This document shows positions 50,890 through 59,727 of a stretch of DNA of 64,000 nucleotides, one piece after another. The position numbers and the translations under genes were made by a program. The DNA comes from Anaerotruncus rubiinfantis (GTDB lineage: Bacteria; Bacillota; Clostridia; Oscillospirales; Ruminococcaceae). The stretch lies in assembly GCF_900078395.1 (NCBI RefSeq), contig NZ_FKLA01000009.1:1254614-1318613 (forward strand), read 5' to 3'. The notes below the pieces were generated by a model. It was not told the origin of the DNA. It saw only the letters and a program-made list of their open reading frames with translations, and did not search any database. How positions within the stretch are numbered: position 1 is the stretch's first letter; every line of letters starts with the position of its first letter.

Positions 50890-50919
50890 GCGCGCCGCGG
50901 GAAAATTCCCGCGGCGCGC
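50890..50919 (+). terminator. Intra-operon GC hairpin between binding protein and ATPase genes
   Basis: GCGCGCCGCGGGAA pairs perfectly with TTCCCGCGGCGCGC across a 2-nt apex. No U tract follows. Such hairpins often stabilise or partly end the upstream message so that the binding protein outnumbers the membrane parts. Confidence 0.7.
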
Positions 50920-50956
50920 GTTCTAACAAAACCAACAAAACCAGGAGCGATGCGTT

Positions 50957-52552
50957 TTGCAGGAGACCACACCCGTCCTTCGTATGAGGGATATCAAAAA
51001 AGAATATTATGGAAACCAGGTGCTCAAGGGCATCTCGCTTGAGGTCATGCCTGGCGAGATCCACGCGCTCTGCGGCGAAAACGGCGCCGGCAAATCAACC
51101 CTCATGAACATCCTTTTCGGGATGCCGGTGATCCATGAGACAGGCGGTTTTACCGGCTCGGTCGAGATTGGCGGTGCGCCGGTCGCGGTGCGCAGTCCAT
51201 CCGACGCGATGAAATTGGGGATTGGGATGGTGCATCAGGAATTTATGCTGATCCCGGGCTTCACCATCGCGGAAAATATCAAGCTGAACCGTGAGCCGCT
51301 GAAACCTGGACTGCTCGGGATGCTGTTCGGCCAAAAGCTGCAGACGCTCGACGCCGGAAAGATGGCGGCCGATGCGCGTGCGGCGCTCGACCGGCTGGGG
51401 ATGGATGTGGATGAACAGCTACCGGTGGCGGGGCTTCCGGTGGGATATATGCAGTTTATTGAGATTGCGCGCGAAATCGACCGGGAGAACACCCGCCTGC
51501 TCGTCTTTGACGAGCCGACCGCTGTGCTCACCGAAAGCGAAGCGAAAAGCCTGCTCAAAGCGATGAAAAAGCTGGCGGAGGACGGGGTGGGGATTCTGTT
51601 TATCACCCACCGTCTCGACGAGGTGATCGATGCGGCGGACAAGGTAACAATCATGCGCGACGGCGCGCTGATCGGGACGCTTAACAAGGAGGACACCACC
51701 ATCGAGCAGCTTGCCGAGCTGATGGTTGGCCGAAAGATTGACCTTAAACAAAAGGAAAGCGCCTATTCGGGAGACCGGTCGCAGATTTCGGTTTCACTGC
51801 GCAATTTCCGGGTGCAGATGCCGGGCGAAATGGTGCGCGGGATCGACCTCGATGTTTATAAAGGCGAAATCCTCGGCCTCGGCGGTCTGGCCGGGCAGGG
51901 AAAGATCGGCGTGGCCAATGGGCTCATGGGGCTTTATCCGGCGGACGGGGAGGTTCTTGTCACCGGAAAGCCGCTCAAGCTGAACGATGCGAAAGCGTCA
52001 ATCGCCGCCGGGCTGAGTTTTGTTTCGGAGGACCGGCGCGGCGTTGGGCTGCTGCCGGACACCGCGATTGAACTGAATATGGTCATCCCGGCGGCCGTGA
52101 ACCAGAACCGGTTTCTGAAAGGGGTGGGCGTCCTGAGCCAGCTCGATATGGCCGCAGTACGTGAAACCGCAAATCGGTATATTCAGGAGCTCGACATCCG
52201 CTGTACTGGGCCCGCCCAGCCGGTGCGCCGCCTTTCGGGCGGAAACCAGCAGAAGGTCTGCATCGCGCGGGCCCTGCTGCTCGGCCCGGATGTGCTGCTC
52301 ATCTCGGAACCGACCCGCGGAATCGACGTGGGCGCGAAAAGCCTGGTGCTTGACACGATCGTGAAACTCAACCAGGATGAAGGGCTCACGGTCATCATGA
52401 CATCGTCGGAGCTGGCTGAACTGCGGCTGGTCTGCGACCGGATCGCGATCATAACCGGCGGAAAACTGGCGGGCGTCCTGCGGCCGGACGATGCGGACGC
52501 GGCGTTTGGGCTTGCGATGTCCGGCAGCACCGGGAAAGGAGGCGCGCAATGA
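50957..52552 (+). CDS. ABC transporter ATPase with two nucleotide-binding domains (RbsA/BmpA-system type)
   Basis: 531 aa. The first NBD has Walker A GENGAGKST and Walker B LLVFDEPTAVLTESE. The second has a poor Walker A (GGLAGQGKIGVANG) but an intact signature LSGGNQQK and LISEPTRGIDVGAK. This pattern, a degenerate second Walker A, is common in RbsA-like importers of sugars and nucleosides. Start TTG 50957 with AGGAG 9 nt upstream. ATGA overlap with the first permease. Confidence 0.92.
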   Translation: MQETTPVLRMRDIKKEYYGNQVLKGISLEVMPGEIHALCGENGAGKSTLMNILFGMPVIHETGGFTGSVEIGGAPVAVRSPSDAMKLGIGMVHQEFMLIPGFTIAENIKLNREPLKPGLLGMLFGQKLQTLDAGKMAADARAALDRLGMDVDEQLPVAGLPVGYMQFIEIAREIDRENTRLLVFDEPTAVLTESEAKSLLKAMKKLAEDGVGILFITHRLDEVIDAADKVTIMRDGALIGTLNKEDTTIEQLAELMVGRKIDLKQKESAYSGDRSQISVSLRNFRVQMPGEMVRGIDLDVYKGEILGLGGLAGQGKIGVANGLMGLYPADGEVLVTGKPLKLNDAKASIAAGLSFVSEDRRGVGLLPDTAIELNMVIPAAVNQNRFLKGVGVLSQLDMAAVRETANRYIQELDIRCTGPAQPVRRLSGGNQQKVCIARALLLGPDVLLISEPTRGIDVGAKSLVLDTIVKLNQDEGLTVIMTSSELAELRLVCDRIAIITGGKLAGVLRPDDADAAFGLAMSGSTGKGGAQ

Positions 52553-53598
52553 ACAATCCGAAATTGATGATTCAAAAGATGGGACTTCCGCGCCTCATCA
52601 TCCTGGCGTTTTTGCTGCTGCTTACCGTGACGGCGGTTTTCCAGCGGCAGGACCTTGCGACACTCACCTCCGACGTGCTGGTGCGGTTCGGAATGAATCT
52701 GGTCATGTCGCTTGCGATGGTGCCGGCGGTGCTTTCCGGCACCGGCATGAACTTTGGCCTGCCGGTCGGGCTCTTATGCGGCATTTTGGCCGGGCTGATC
52801 AGTATCGAGCTGGGGCTTCTCGGTTGGGCGGGAATCCTTGCGGCAATCGCCATTTCGCTGCCAATTGGCGCGGCGGCGGGTTGGCTTTACGGAAAACTTT
52901 TAAACGCGGTCAAGGGTTCTGAGATGGTGGTTGGCACCTATGTGGGTTATTCGGTCGTATCGCTTATGTGCATCGGCTGGCTGGTGATCCCGTTTCGGTC
53001 GCCGGAGATGGTCTGGCCGATCGGCGGGCAGGGATCGGGCCTGCGCTCAACCATCGCGCTCGCCGGGAACTATGACGCCATCTTCAACAACTTCCTCTCC
53101 TTCACCGTATTCGGGGTGAAGATCCCGACGGGACTCATCCTGTTTTCACTGTTTGCGTGCCTGCTGATGTGGCTGTTCACCCGGTCAAAAACCGGTATTT
53201 CCATGCAGGCCGCGGGCGATAATCCACGCTTTGCGGCGGCAAGCGGAATCTCGGTCGACCGCAGCAGGATGGTTGGCACAGTGCTTTCCACGGTGATCGG
53301 CGCGGTTGGGATCATTTTCTATGCGCAGAGCTTTGGTTTTTACCAGCTCTATAACGCGCCGCTCAATATGGCGTTCGCGCCGGTCGCGGCGGTGCTGCTG
53401 GGCGGCGCGTCGGCTGGGAAGATCCGCATTTCGCATGTGATCCTCGGCACCTTCCTGTTCCAGGCGCTGCTCACCATCGCGCTGCCCGTCGCAAACCAGC
53501 TGATGCCGGAGGGGAGCCTGTCGGAGGTCATCCGGATCATTGTTTCAAACGGCATCATCCTATACGCGCTTTCGCAGACGGGAGGGAAAGGAAAATGA
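52549..53598 (+). CDS. ABC transporter permease (BPD_transp_2 type)
   Basis: 349 aa with about eight to ten hydrophobic segments. GTGMNFGLPVGLLCGILAGL, KGSEMVVGTYVGYSVV and GDNPRFAAASGISVDRSRM match the permeases of RbsA/nucleoside-type importers. AAAGGAGG precedes the ATG. It overlaps both neighbours by 4 nt, so all three membrane-side genes are coupled. Confidence 0.92.
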   Translation: MNNPKLMIQKMGLPRLIILAFLLLLTVTAVFQRQDLATLTSDVLVRFGMNLVMSLAMVPAVLSGTGMNFGLPVGLLCGILAGLISIELGLLGWAGILAAIAISLPIGAAAGWLYGKLLNAVKGSEMVVGTYVGYSVVSLMCIGWLVIPFRSPEMVWPIGGQGSGLRSTIALAGNYDAIFNNFLSFTVFGVKIPTGLILFSLFACLLMWLFTRSKTGISMQAAGDNPRFAAASGISVDRSRMVGTVLSTVIGAVGIIFYAQSFGFYQLYNAPLNMAFAPVAAVLLGGASAGKIRISHVILGTFLFQALLTIALPVANQLMPEGSLSEVIRIIVSNGIILYALSQTGGKGK

Positions 53599-54848
53599 AT
53601 CGTCCAAAATCCGGCGCAGTCAAGCGCTTTCTGGTTGCGAATATCGTGCCAATCCTTTTTTCGGCAATTTGCCTTCTGGGCGTCCTTTTTTCCGGTTCGA
53701 ATCCGGCTGTCATTCTGATGGATGTGGTCGCGCGTTTTGACCGCAATGCTTTTTTGGTGCTTTCTCTGATCATCCCGATCCTCACCGGTTTGGGTCTCAA
53801 CTTCGGCATCGTGCTCGGGGCGATGGCCGGGCAGGTCGCTATTTTTATTGTCTGTGTCATTGGATTGACCGGTATGACCGCCGTTTTCATCGCGGCGGTG
53901 ATCTCGATTCCACTGGCCGTGCTGTTCGGATGGCTGTCCGGCCTGCTTTTAAACCGCACGAAGGGGCAGGAGATGATCACCAGCATGATCCTGGGTTTTT
54001 TCGCGGCGGGCGTCTACCAGTTTATCTTTCTGTTCGCGCTCGGCGGGATCTTCCCGATTGACGCACCGGAAATCATGCTCGGTACAGGGGTCGGCGTGCG
54101 CAATACGATCGATCTTGGAAATATGAAATACGCGCTTGATAACCTCTGGAAGGTCGATCTATTCACCGGCATCACGTTGCTTGGCGCGCTGCTGCTTGCG
54201 GTGAACGCAATCCGTCTTCTGCGGCCGCAAAATCGTGTCAGGAGACGTATTTCCATAACCGTGCTCTGGGGGACCGTAACCGTGTTCGGTTTGGTGGGAG
54301 GCAGACTGCCGCAGTTTGCCTCCTATCAGATGCTGGTAAAGATTCCGATGGCGCCGTTTCTTTTGATCGCGGGACTGTGCCTGCTGATCCCCGCGTTTTT
54401 GAGGACCAAGCTGGGTCAGGAGATGCGCGCGGTTGGACAGGACATGGGGGTCGCGGCTGTGGCGGGCATCGATGTCAACCGTACCCGTATCATCGCCATT
54501 TGTATTTCGACGGTGATCGCGGCGCTCGGACAGATCATTTTTTTGCAGAACCTCGGCAATCTTTCCACTTACAATGCGCACGAAAATGTCGGCATGTTTT
54601 CGGCGGCGGCGCTGCTGATTGGCGGCGCGGCGGTCTCGAAAGCCACGGTTGGGCAGGCGCTGATGGGGACGGTGCTCTTCCACCTGCTCTTTAACGTCTC
54701 CCCGATGGCGGGCAAGAACCTGTTCGGCAGCGCCGAGATCGGCGAATATTTCCGGGTGTTTATCGCATACGGCATCATCGCGGTGACGCTGGCGCTTTAC
54801 GCTTGGAAAAAGGTTGTGCAGCAGCGTGAAAAGAATAAGCTCCTTTGA
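53595..54848 (+). CDS. ABC transporter permease, second subunit
   Basis: 417 aa. GLNFGIVLGAMAGQVAIFIV, KGQEMITSMILGFFAAGVYQ and VGQDMGVAAVAGIDVNRTRI mirror the first permease, so the two probably form a heterodimer. The protein is longer because of an insertion around residues 150-230. ATGA overlap with the first permease; a strong terminator follows. Confidence 0.92.
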   Translation: MNRPKSGAVKRFLVANIVPILFSAICLLGVLFSGSNPAVILMDVVARFDRNAFLVLSLIIPILTGLGLNFGIVLGAMAGQVAIFIVCVIGLTGMTAVFIAAVISIPLAVLFGWLSGLLLNRTKGQEMITSMILGFFAAGVYQFIFLFALGGIFPIDAPEIMLGTGVGVRNTIDLGNMKYALDNLWKVDLFTGITLLGALLLAVNAIRLLRPQNRVRRRISITVLWGTVTVFGLVGGRLPQFASYQMLVKIPMAPFLLIAGLCLLIPAFLRTKLGQEMRAVGQDMGVAAVAGIDVNRTRIIAICISTVIAALGQIIFLQNLGNLSTYNAHENVGMFSAAALLIGGAAVSKATVGQALMGTVLFHLLFNVSPMAGKNLFGSAEIGEYFRVFIAYGIIAVTLALYAWKKVVQQREKNKLL

Positions 54849-54850
54849 AT

Positions 54851-54889
54851 GAGGAAAGCGCCCCGGCCTTTGGCCGGGGCGCTTTCCTC
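54851..54889. terminator. Terminator of the DUF3798/ABC operon
   Basis: An 18-bp perfect stem GAGGAAAGCGCCCCGGCC with its complement, loop TTT. Only a weak T run follows, but the stem is the strongest in the window. Confidence 0.85.
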
Positions 54890-55055
54890 TGTATGTCCTG
54901 GTATGTTCGTATTGCCACAAAAACTGGTGAATTTTTGGTTCCTGACACAATTTCAAAGCAGGTTTGGTGTGTTATAATGGGATTAAAGACCAAAAGCCGT
55001 GTTGGCGGCGGGGGTTCTTTTAAAAGTGTGAAGAAGTGTGGAAGGAGTCAAACCA

Positions 55056-56201
55056 ATGAAAAAGTGTGTGGTGATCCCCGATTCGTTCAAAGGGTCGCTG
55101 GATTCGATTGAAATCTGCGACCTGGCCTCCGACAAGGTAAGGAAGTTTTTTCCGGACTGCGAAGTGGTCACGCTTCCGGTTGCGGACGGCGGCGAAGGCA
55201 CAGTGGAGTGCTTTTTACATGCGATGCAGGGCGAAAAGATCGCGGTGCGGGTAAACGGCCCGTTTATGAAGCCGGTTGACAGCTTCTATGGCCGCTTCGG
55301 CGACCTTGCGGTGGTGGAAATGGCGGCCGCGGCGGGCCTGCCAATGGTGGAGGACTGCAAGGACCCGGTGGGCACCACCACCTACGGAGTGGGCGAGCTG
55401 GTGAAGCACGCGGTCGAGAACGGAGCCAAGCAGGTGATTCTGGGATTGGGCGGAAGCTGCACCAACGACGGTGGCTGCGGCTGCGCGGCGGCTCTGGGCG
55501 TGCGTTTCACCGATGCGCAGGGCAGCGAATTCGTCCCTGTCGGCGGTACGCTTGACAAGATTGCGGCAATCGATCTTTCGGCGGCAAAGAAACTGCTTTC
55601 CGGCGTGGATATCACCGTTATGTGTGACATTGAGAATCCGATGCACGGCGTGACCGGCGCGGCGTATATCTTTGGGCCGCAGAAGGGCGCGGATGAGGAA
55701 ATGGTGAAGTTCCTTGACGCCAAACTGGTGGCGCTCGACAAGATTATGCAGAAAGCGCTCGGCATTGAGAGCGTCGCACAGCTGCCCGGCGCGGGCGCGG
55801 CAGGCGCGTTCGGCGCGGGTGTGGTTGCTTTCCTGGGCGGCAAGCTCAAGTCCGGCATCGAGACGGTGCTTGACATTGTCGGGTTCGACCGTGTGATTGC
55901 CGATGCGGATGCGGTTTTCACCGGAGAAGGCAAGATCGACAGCCAATCCCTGCGTGGCAAGGTGGTCATCGGCGTATCCCGCCGCGCGCAGAAACAGGGG
56001 GTGCCGGTTTACGCGATTGTGGGCGACGTGGGAGACGATGCGGCAGGCGCTTACGATATGGGCGTTACAGCGATCTTTTCGATCAACCGGGTGGCGGTGC
56101 CCTTCTCGGTGGCGCGCACCCGCAGCAGGCAGGATTTCCAGGGAGCGTTTGAGGACGTCCTGCGGCTGATCAAAAGCGTGGAAGCGCGGGCCGCCCGATA
56201 A
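55056..56201 (+). CDS. glxK: Glycerate kinase (GlxK/GarK type)
   Basis: 381 aa. KCVVIPDSFKGSLDSIEICD, LPVADGGEGTVECFL and GLGGSCTNDGGCGCAAALGV are the conserved blocks of the glycerate 2-kinase type I family. It phosphorylates D-glycerate to 2-phosphoglycerate in the cytosol. AAGGAG lies 8 nt before ATG 55056. A TATAAT at 54973-54978 marks its likely promoter. It could work with the beta-hydroxyacid dehydrogenase at 90-950 in glycerate metabolism, but they are 54 kb apart. Confidence 0.93.
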   Translation: MKKCVVIPDSFKGSLDSIEICDLASDKVRKFFPDCEVVTLPVADGGEGTVECFLHAMQGEKIAVRVNGPFMKPVDSFYGRFGDLAVVEMAAAAGLPMVEDCKDPVGTTTYGVGELVKHAVENGAKQVILGLGGSCTNDGGCGCAAALGVRFTDAQGSEFVPVGGTLDKIAAIDLSAAKKLLSGVDITVMCDIENPMHGVTGAAYIFGPQKGADEEMVKFLDAKLVALDKIMQKALGIESVAQLPGAGAAGAFGAGVVAFLGGKLKSGIETVLDIVGFDRVIADADAVFTGEGKIDSQSLRGKVVIGVSRRAQKQGVPVYAIVGDVGDDAAGAYDMGVTAIFSINRVAVPFSVARTRSRQDFQGAFEDVLRLIKSVEARAAR

Positions 56202-56206
56202 ATAGG

Positions 56207-56246
56207 AAAAAGAGCGTGGGCAACTTGGCAGCCCGCGCTCTTTTTA
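56207..56246 (+). terminator. Terminator after the glycerate kinase gene
   Basis: AAAAAGAGCGTGGGC pairs with GCCCGCGCTCTTTTT (one mismatch) around a 9-nt loop, 6 nt after the stop. Confidence 0.9.
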
Positions 56247-56421
56247 TGCCTCCAGATACTGTTAATTCCCTTTTATTGTGGTACAATAGCCGCAGAGCAG
56301 TTATTCCACCGGCTTATACGCAGGACGATTCGCGCCTTTGGCGCTGCTGTCCTGATGCGCCATGATCCCGCACGCTTCATGTGTGCGGGATCATAGACAA
56401 AAAATTCAGGGAAATGGCGGG

Positions 56422-57087
56422 ATGGTTTTGAAGGTGTTTGATATCGTCGGCCCAGTGATGATAGGGCCTTCCAGTTCCCACACAGCGGGCGCGGTGCGTA
56501 TTGGGCGAATTGCCTACGCGCTGCTAGGCGAGAAAGCGGTGCGGGCCGACATCCGCCTGCATGGCTCATTTGCCAAAACCTATAAAGGGCATGGAACCGA
56601 CAAAGCGCTGGTGGCGGGTATCATGGGCATGAAGCCCGACGATCCGCGTATCCGCAAAAGCCTTGAACTGGCGAAGGAACAGGGCCTGGAGGTTTCGATC
56701 CGGCCGGAGTTTTTCGAAAACGCGCATCCCAATACCGCGCTGATCATACTGATCGGGGAAAGCGGAGGTCAAGTGCGGGTACAGGGTGCGTCGGTCGGCG
56801 GCGGAAATATCCTGATCACTGAAGTCAATGGGATGCCGGTTGAGATCACCGGCCAATACGCCACTCTGATTGTCCTGCATCGGGACGCGCCGGGGACCAT
56901 CGCCCAAGTCACCGAATTGATTGCAAGCCTTGGGGTCAATATCTGCAATTTTCGGCTTTCCCGCGAACAGAAAGGCGGCACGGCGGTTATGACTATAGAG
57001 GTGGATGGGCAGGTGGGCAAGGAGCTGAACGCCTGTATCCGGCAGCTGCCGAACGTCATCGGTTCCACCATGCTGCAGCCGATTTGA
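56422..57087 (+). CDS. sdaAB: L-serine dehydratase, beta subunit
   Basis: 221 aa. The N-terminal part has IVGPVMIGPSSSHTAGAVRI and FAKTYKGHGTDKALVAGIMG, the substrate-binding half of the enzyme. Residues 145-215 are an ACT domain (LIVLHRDAPGTIAQVTELIA). The alpha subunit follows after 14 bp. Together they convert L-serine to pyruvate and ammonia with an oxygen-sensitive [4Fe-4S] cluster. ATG 56422 is preferred by homology; the SD (AGGGA) is weak. Confidence 0.94.
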   Translation: MVLKVFDIVGPVMIGPSSSHTAGAVRIGRIAYALLGEKAVRADIRLHGSFAKTYKGHGTDKALVAGIMGMKPDDPRIRKSLELAKEQGLEVSIRPEFFENAHPNTALIILIGESGGQVRVQGASVGGGNILITEVNGMPVEITGQYATLIVLHRDAPGTIAQVTELIASLGVNICNFRLSREQKGGTAVMTIEVDGQVGKELNACIRQLPNVIGSTMLQPI

Positions 57088-57101
57088 CAAAGGAGAAAGA
57101 A

Positions 57102-58034
57102 ATGGATATACATTATGATTCGATCGCAGGGCTTGTGAGCGCGGCACAGGAAAGCGGGGAAAAACTTTCACGGCTTGTACTTGCGCAGCAGGCAAAGGAG
57201 CTGGAAAGCACCGAGGAAGCAGTTTTTTCCCAGATGGAAAACCACCTCGATGTGATGGCCGCATCGGTTCGGGAAGGTTGTGCGCCGGGACTCCGCTCGG
57301 CCAGCGGACTGACCGGTGGGAGCGCCCATAAGATGCAAAGGGCTGTGGAGGCGGAAAAAACGCTTTGCGGCGGGCTGTTTGGCAGCGCGTTGACCAAGGC
57401 GCTGGCTGTTTCCGAACTGAACGCCGCGATGGGAAGGATCGTGGCCGCGCCGACCGCTGGGTCCTGTGGGATTCTGCCCGCAGCGATCCTTTCGCTCAAA
57501 GAGGCGCGCAGCCTACCCAAACGCGACTGCGTGATGGCGCTGTTTACTGCGTCGGCGGTCGGTATGGTGATCGCAAACAAAGCGTCGCTTGCCGGCGCGC
57601 AGGGGGGATGCCAGGCAGAATGCGGTTCCGCTTCCGCGATGGCAGCAGCCGCCTTGGTTGAGCTTGCGGGCGGCGTGCCGCAGCAGGTTTCCGACGCGGT
57701 GGCCATTGCGCTGAAAAATGTGCTTGGCCTGGTGTGTGACCCGGTGGCGGGACTGGTGGAAATTCCCTGCATCAAGCGCAATGCCGCCGGTGTGGCGAAC
57801 GCGTTGGCCGCAGCAGAGTTGGCGCTGGCGGGTATCGGCAGCGCAATACCGGCCGATGAAGTGATCGGCGCCATGAAGCGGGTGGGAGACGCGATGGAGC
57901 CCGCGCTCAAGGAAACCGCCGAAGGCGGGCTGGCCGCCACGCCGACCGGAAAACGGCTTGCCGGCCAGGTCTTCGGAGATTCGGACCTGCCGCGCGCAGG
58001 CGGCTGCGGCAGTTGTGGAAGGTGCATGCCGTAA
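57102..58034 (+). CDS. sdaAA: L-serine dehydratase, alpha subunit, with extra Cys-rich tail
   Basis: 310 aa. The Fe-S ligand cysteines are seen in REGCAPGLRS, TAGSCGILPAA and QAECGSASAMAAAA. The core ends with PTGKRLAGQVFG as usual. The chain then continues with DSDLPRAGGCGSCGRCMP, a CxxCxxC tail not expected in the family. It may bind a second metal or redox centre or protect the cluster. AAAGGAG precedes ATG 57102. Coupled with sdaAB. Confidence 0.94.
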   Translation: MDIHYDSIAGLVSAAQESGEKLSRLVLAQQAKELESTEEAVFSQMENHLDVMAASVREGCAPGLRSASGLTGGSAHKMQRAVEAEKTLCGGLFGSALTKALAVSELNAAMGRIVAAPTAGSCGILPAAILSLKEARSLPKRDCVMALFTASAVGMVIANKASLAGAQGGCQAECGSASAMAAAALVELAGGVPQQVSDAVAIALKNVLGLVCDPVAGLVEIPCIKRNAAGVANALAAAELALAGIGSAIPADEVIGAMKRVGDAMEPALKETAEGGLAATPTGKRLAGQVFGDSDLPRAGGCGSCGRCMP

Positions 58035-58088
58035 TAGCACGGCAATGAGGAATCTTTTTCGGGGGCCCTTTCAAAGGGAGCCGAAATG

Positions 58089-58097
58089 TGCTATAAT
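58089..58097 (+). promoter_or_regulatory. Extended -10 promoter for the diguanylate cyclase gene
   Basis: TGCTATAAT (TG at 58089-58090, TATAAT at 58092-58097) about 60 nt ahead of the start. Confidence 0.6.
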
Positions 58098-58156
58098 TCA
58101 TATATATATGGCTGGAAGAAAATCCGGCCTGATTGTATACGAAAGGGAACGCCGCT

Positions 58157-59506
58157 ATGGAACCTTTGAAAAACCGGGCTTTGCGCAGGAAACTGGAGAG
58201 ACAGTCTGCCGAATTGCGGGCGCGCAACGAGGATCTACGCGCGTTGACGGACAATATTCCCGGCGGGGTGTTCCGCTGTACTGCTGCTGAGCCGCTCACG
58301 CTTCTGCAGGTTAGCGACGGCTTTCTTTCGATGTTTGGTTACAGCAGGGCAGAAATCAAAGATCTCTTCCAGGACAGTTTTTGGCTGATGATCCATCCGG
58401 ACGACCGGGAAAACGCCCTGCGGGAAGCGCAGCGCCAGCTTCAGTACAGCAATACGAAGGAAATCGAATACCGGGTGGACTGCAAAGATGGGCATGCCAT
58501 GTGGGTGCTTGACAAAGGGCAGCTGGTCAAGTCGAAAGACGCGGCGGAACCGGATACCTATTACTGCATCGTAATTGATATCACCAATACCAAGAAGGTC
58601 CAGGAGGAGCTTCGTTTAAGCCTGGAACGGCATCAGATCATCATGGATCAGACTACGGATATCATTTTTGAATGGGATATTGCAGAGAATTCGCTCATGG
58701 TTTCTCAAAACTGGGAAAAGAAATTTGGCTATCCGGTGTTTCCCGCCCAGAGTATGGAAACCGCGTTAAAGAATGCGCCCATCCATCCGGATGATCAGGA
58801 GGGGGCATTGCGGCTTGTGGAGGATGCGCGGCGGGGGGCGCCGTATACGGAAACGGAACTGCGCATCGCAAATTCCGAAGGGCGGTATATCTGGTGCCGT
58901 ATCCGCGCGAGCGTGCAGTTCGACGGCGCGGGAAAGCCGATTAAATCGGTCGGCGTAATTGTGGATATCGATTCGGAAAAGCGGCTGATGCTGAATCTGC
59001 TCGATAAGGCGGAAAAGGACGCGCTCACCGGACTCTATAACCGCGGGACGGCCCAGAAGCTGGTGGAATCCGTGCTGGAGACTTCGCAGCCGGAAGAGGC
59101 CTGTGCCTTGCTGATTATTGATGTGGACAATTTTAAGCAGATCAATGATTCCAGAGGCCATCTTTTCGGTGACGCGGTACTGTCGGCTATTGCGGGTGAA
59201 ATGAAGAAGCTGTTCCGCGTTTCGGATGTGATCGGGCGGATTGGGGGAGATGAGTTTTTGGTTTTCCTCAAAGGAATCCCATCGCGGGAGTTCGTGTTTG
59301 GCCGTGCGGATAAGACCCTTGGAATTTTCAACAGAGTTTTGAATGGGCAGGACTGCCAGGATCGGATTTCCTGCAGCATCGGGGTATCCCTGTTCCCACA
59401 GGATGGGCGGGATTTCCATTCGCTCTACCACAGCGCTGATACCGCGCTCTATGCGGCCAAAAAGCAGGGGAAGAATTGCGTTCTGCTGTTTGACGGTCAT
59501 AAATAA
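58157..59506 (+). CDS. Diguanylate cyclase with two PAS domains
   Basis: 449 aa. PAS1 near residues 25-150 (DNIPGGVFRCTAAEPL, MFGYSRAEIKDLFQ), PAS2 near 155-280 (QTTDIIFEWDIAENSL), then a GGDEF domain from about 285. The catalytic GGDEF is intact (363-367), and the product-inhibition I-site RVSD (354-357) lies exactly five residues before it. So it should make cyclic di-GMP and be feedback-inhibited. The PAS domains suggest an intracellular signal; no membrane segment is seen. AAAGGGA lies 8 nt before ATG 58157. Confidence 0.93.
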   Translation: MEPLKNRALRRKLERQSAELRARNEDLRALTDNIPGGVFRCTAAEPLTLLQVSDGFLSMFGYSRAEIKDLFQDSFWLMIHPDDRENALREAQRQLQYSNTKEIEYRVDCKDGHAMWVLDKGQLVKSKDAAEPDTYYCIVIDITNTKKVQEELRLSLERHQIIMDQTTDIIFEWDIAENSLMVSQNWEKKFGYPVFPAQSMETALKNAPIHPDDQEGALRLVEDARRGAPYTETELRIANSEGRYIWCRIRASVQFDGAGKPIKSVGVIVDIDSEKRLMLNLLDKAEKDALTGLYNRGTAQKLVESVLETSQPEEACALLIIDVDNFKQINDSRGHLFGDAVLSAIAGEMKKLFRVSDVIGRIGGDEFLVFLKGIPSREFVFGRADKTLGIFNRVLNGQDCQDRISCSIGVSLFPQDGRDFHSLYHSADTALYAAKKQGKNCVLLFDGHK

Positions 59507-59610
59507 ACGCCCCCGCGCATTTGCGGCGCCGTTTGCCCCTTCAAAGCAGAGGGCGGCGCTGCCTGCGCAGGCGCGGAGAGGCCTTCCCGAAAAAACGGGA
59601 TATATTTACC

Positions 59611-59640
59611 CAGGGCCGCGGCAATCCTGCCGCGGCCCTG
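59611..59640 (+). terminator. Strong hairpin after the cyclase gene
   Basis: CAGGGCCGCGGCA pairs perfectly with TGCCGCGGCCCTG around ATCC. No U tract follows, so it may be an imperfect terminator. A small hairpin CCCG-AAAAAA-CGGG lies just before it (59587-59600). The gap 59507-59727 holds no gene. Confidence 0.6.
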
Positions 59641-59668
59641 ATACCATGTTTTGCAAGCGGAAATGGGA

Positions 59669-59698
59669 TTGTCATGCGGCGGTGCGTTATGCTATACT
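59669..59698 (+). promoter_or_regulatory. Promoter of the ABC exporter operon
   Basis: TTGTCA (59669-59674), 18-bp spacer, TATACT (59693-59698) with an extended TG (59690-59691). Start codon 30 nt downstream. Confidence 0.7.
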
Positions 59699-59727
59699 CA
59701 TATTGATTATTGGAAGGTGGGGATGAT

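Noticed and set aside
54159..54956. Long minus-strand frame opposite the second ABC permease
   Set aside because: His/Arg/Gln-rich translation typical of the antisense of a membrane-protein gene; no SD and it crosses a terminator.
58131..58138. TGTATACG before the diguanylate cyclase gene as a fifth GntR-type site
   Set aside because: The palindrome is broken at the last base, the site is isolated, and it lies between the -10 and SD without a second copy.
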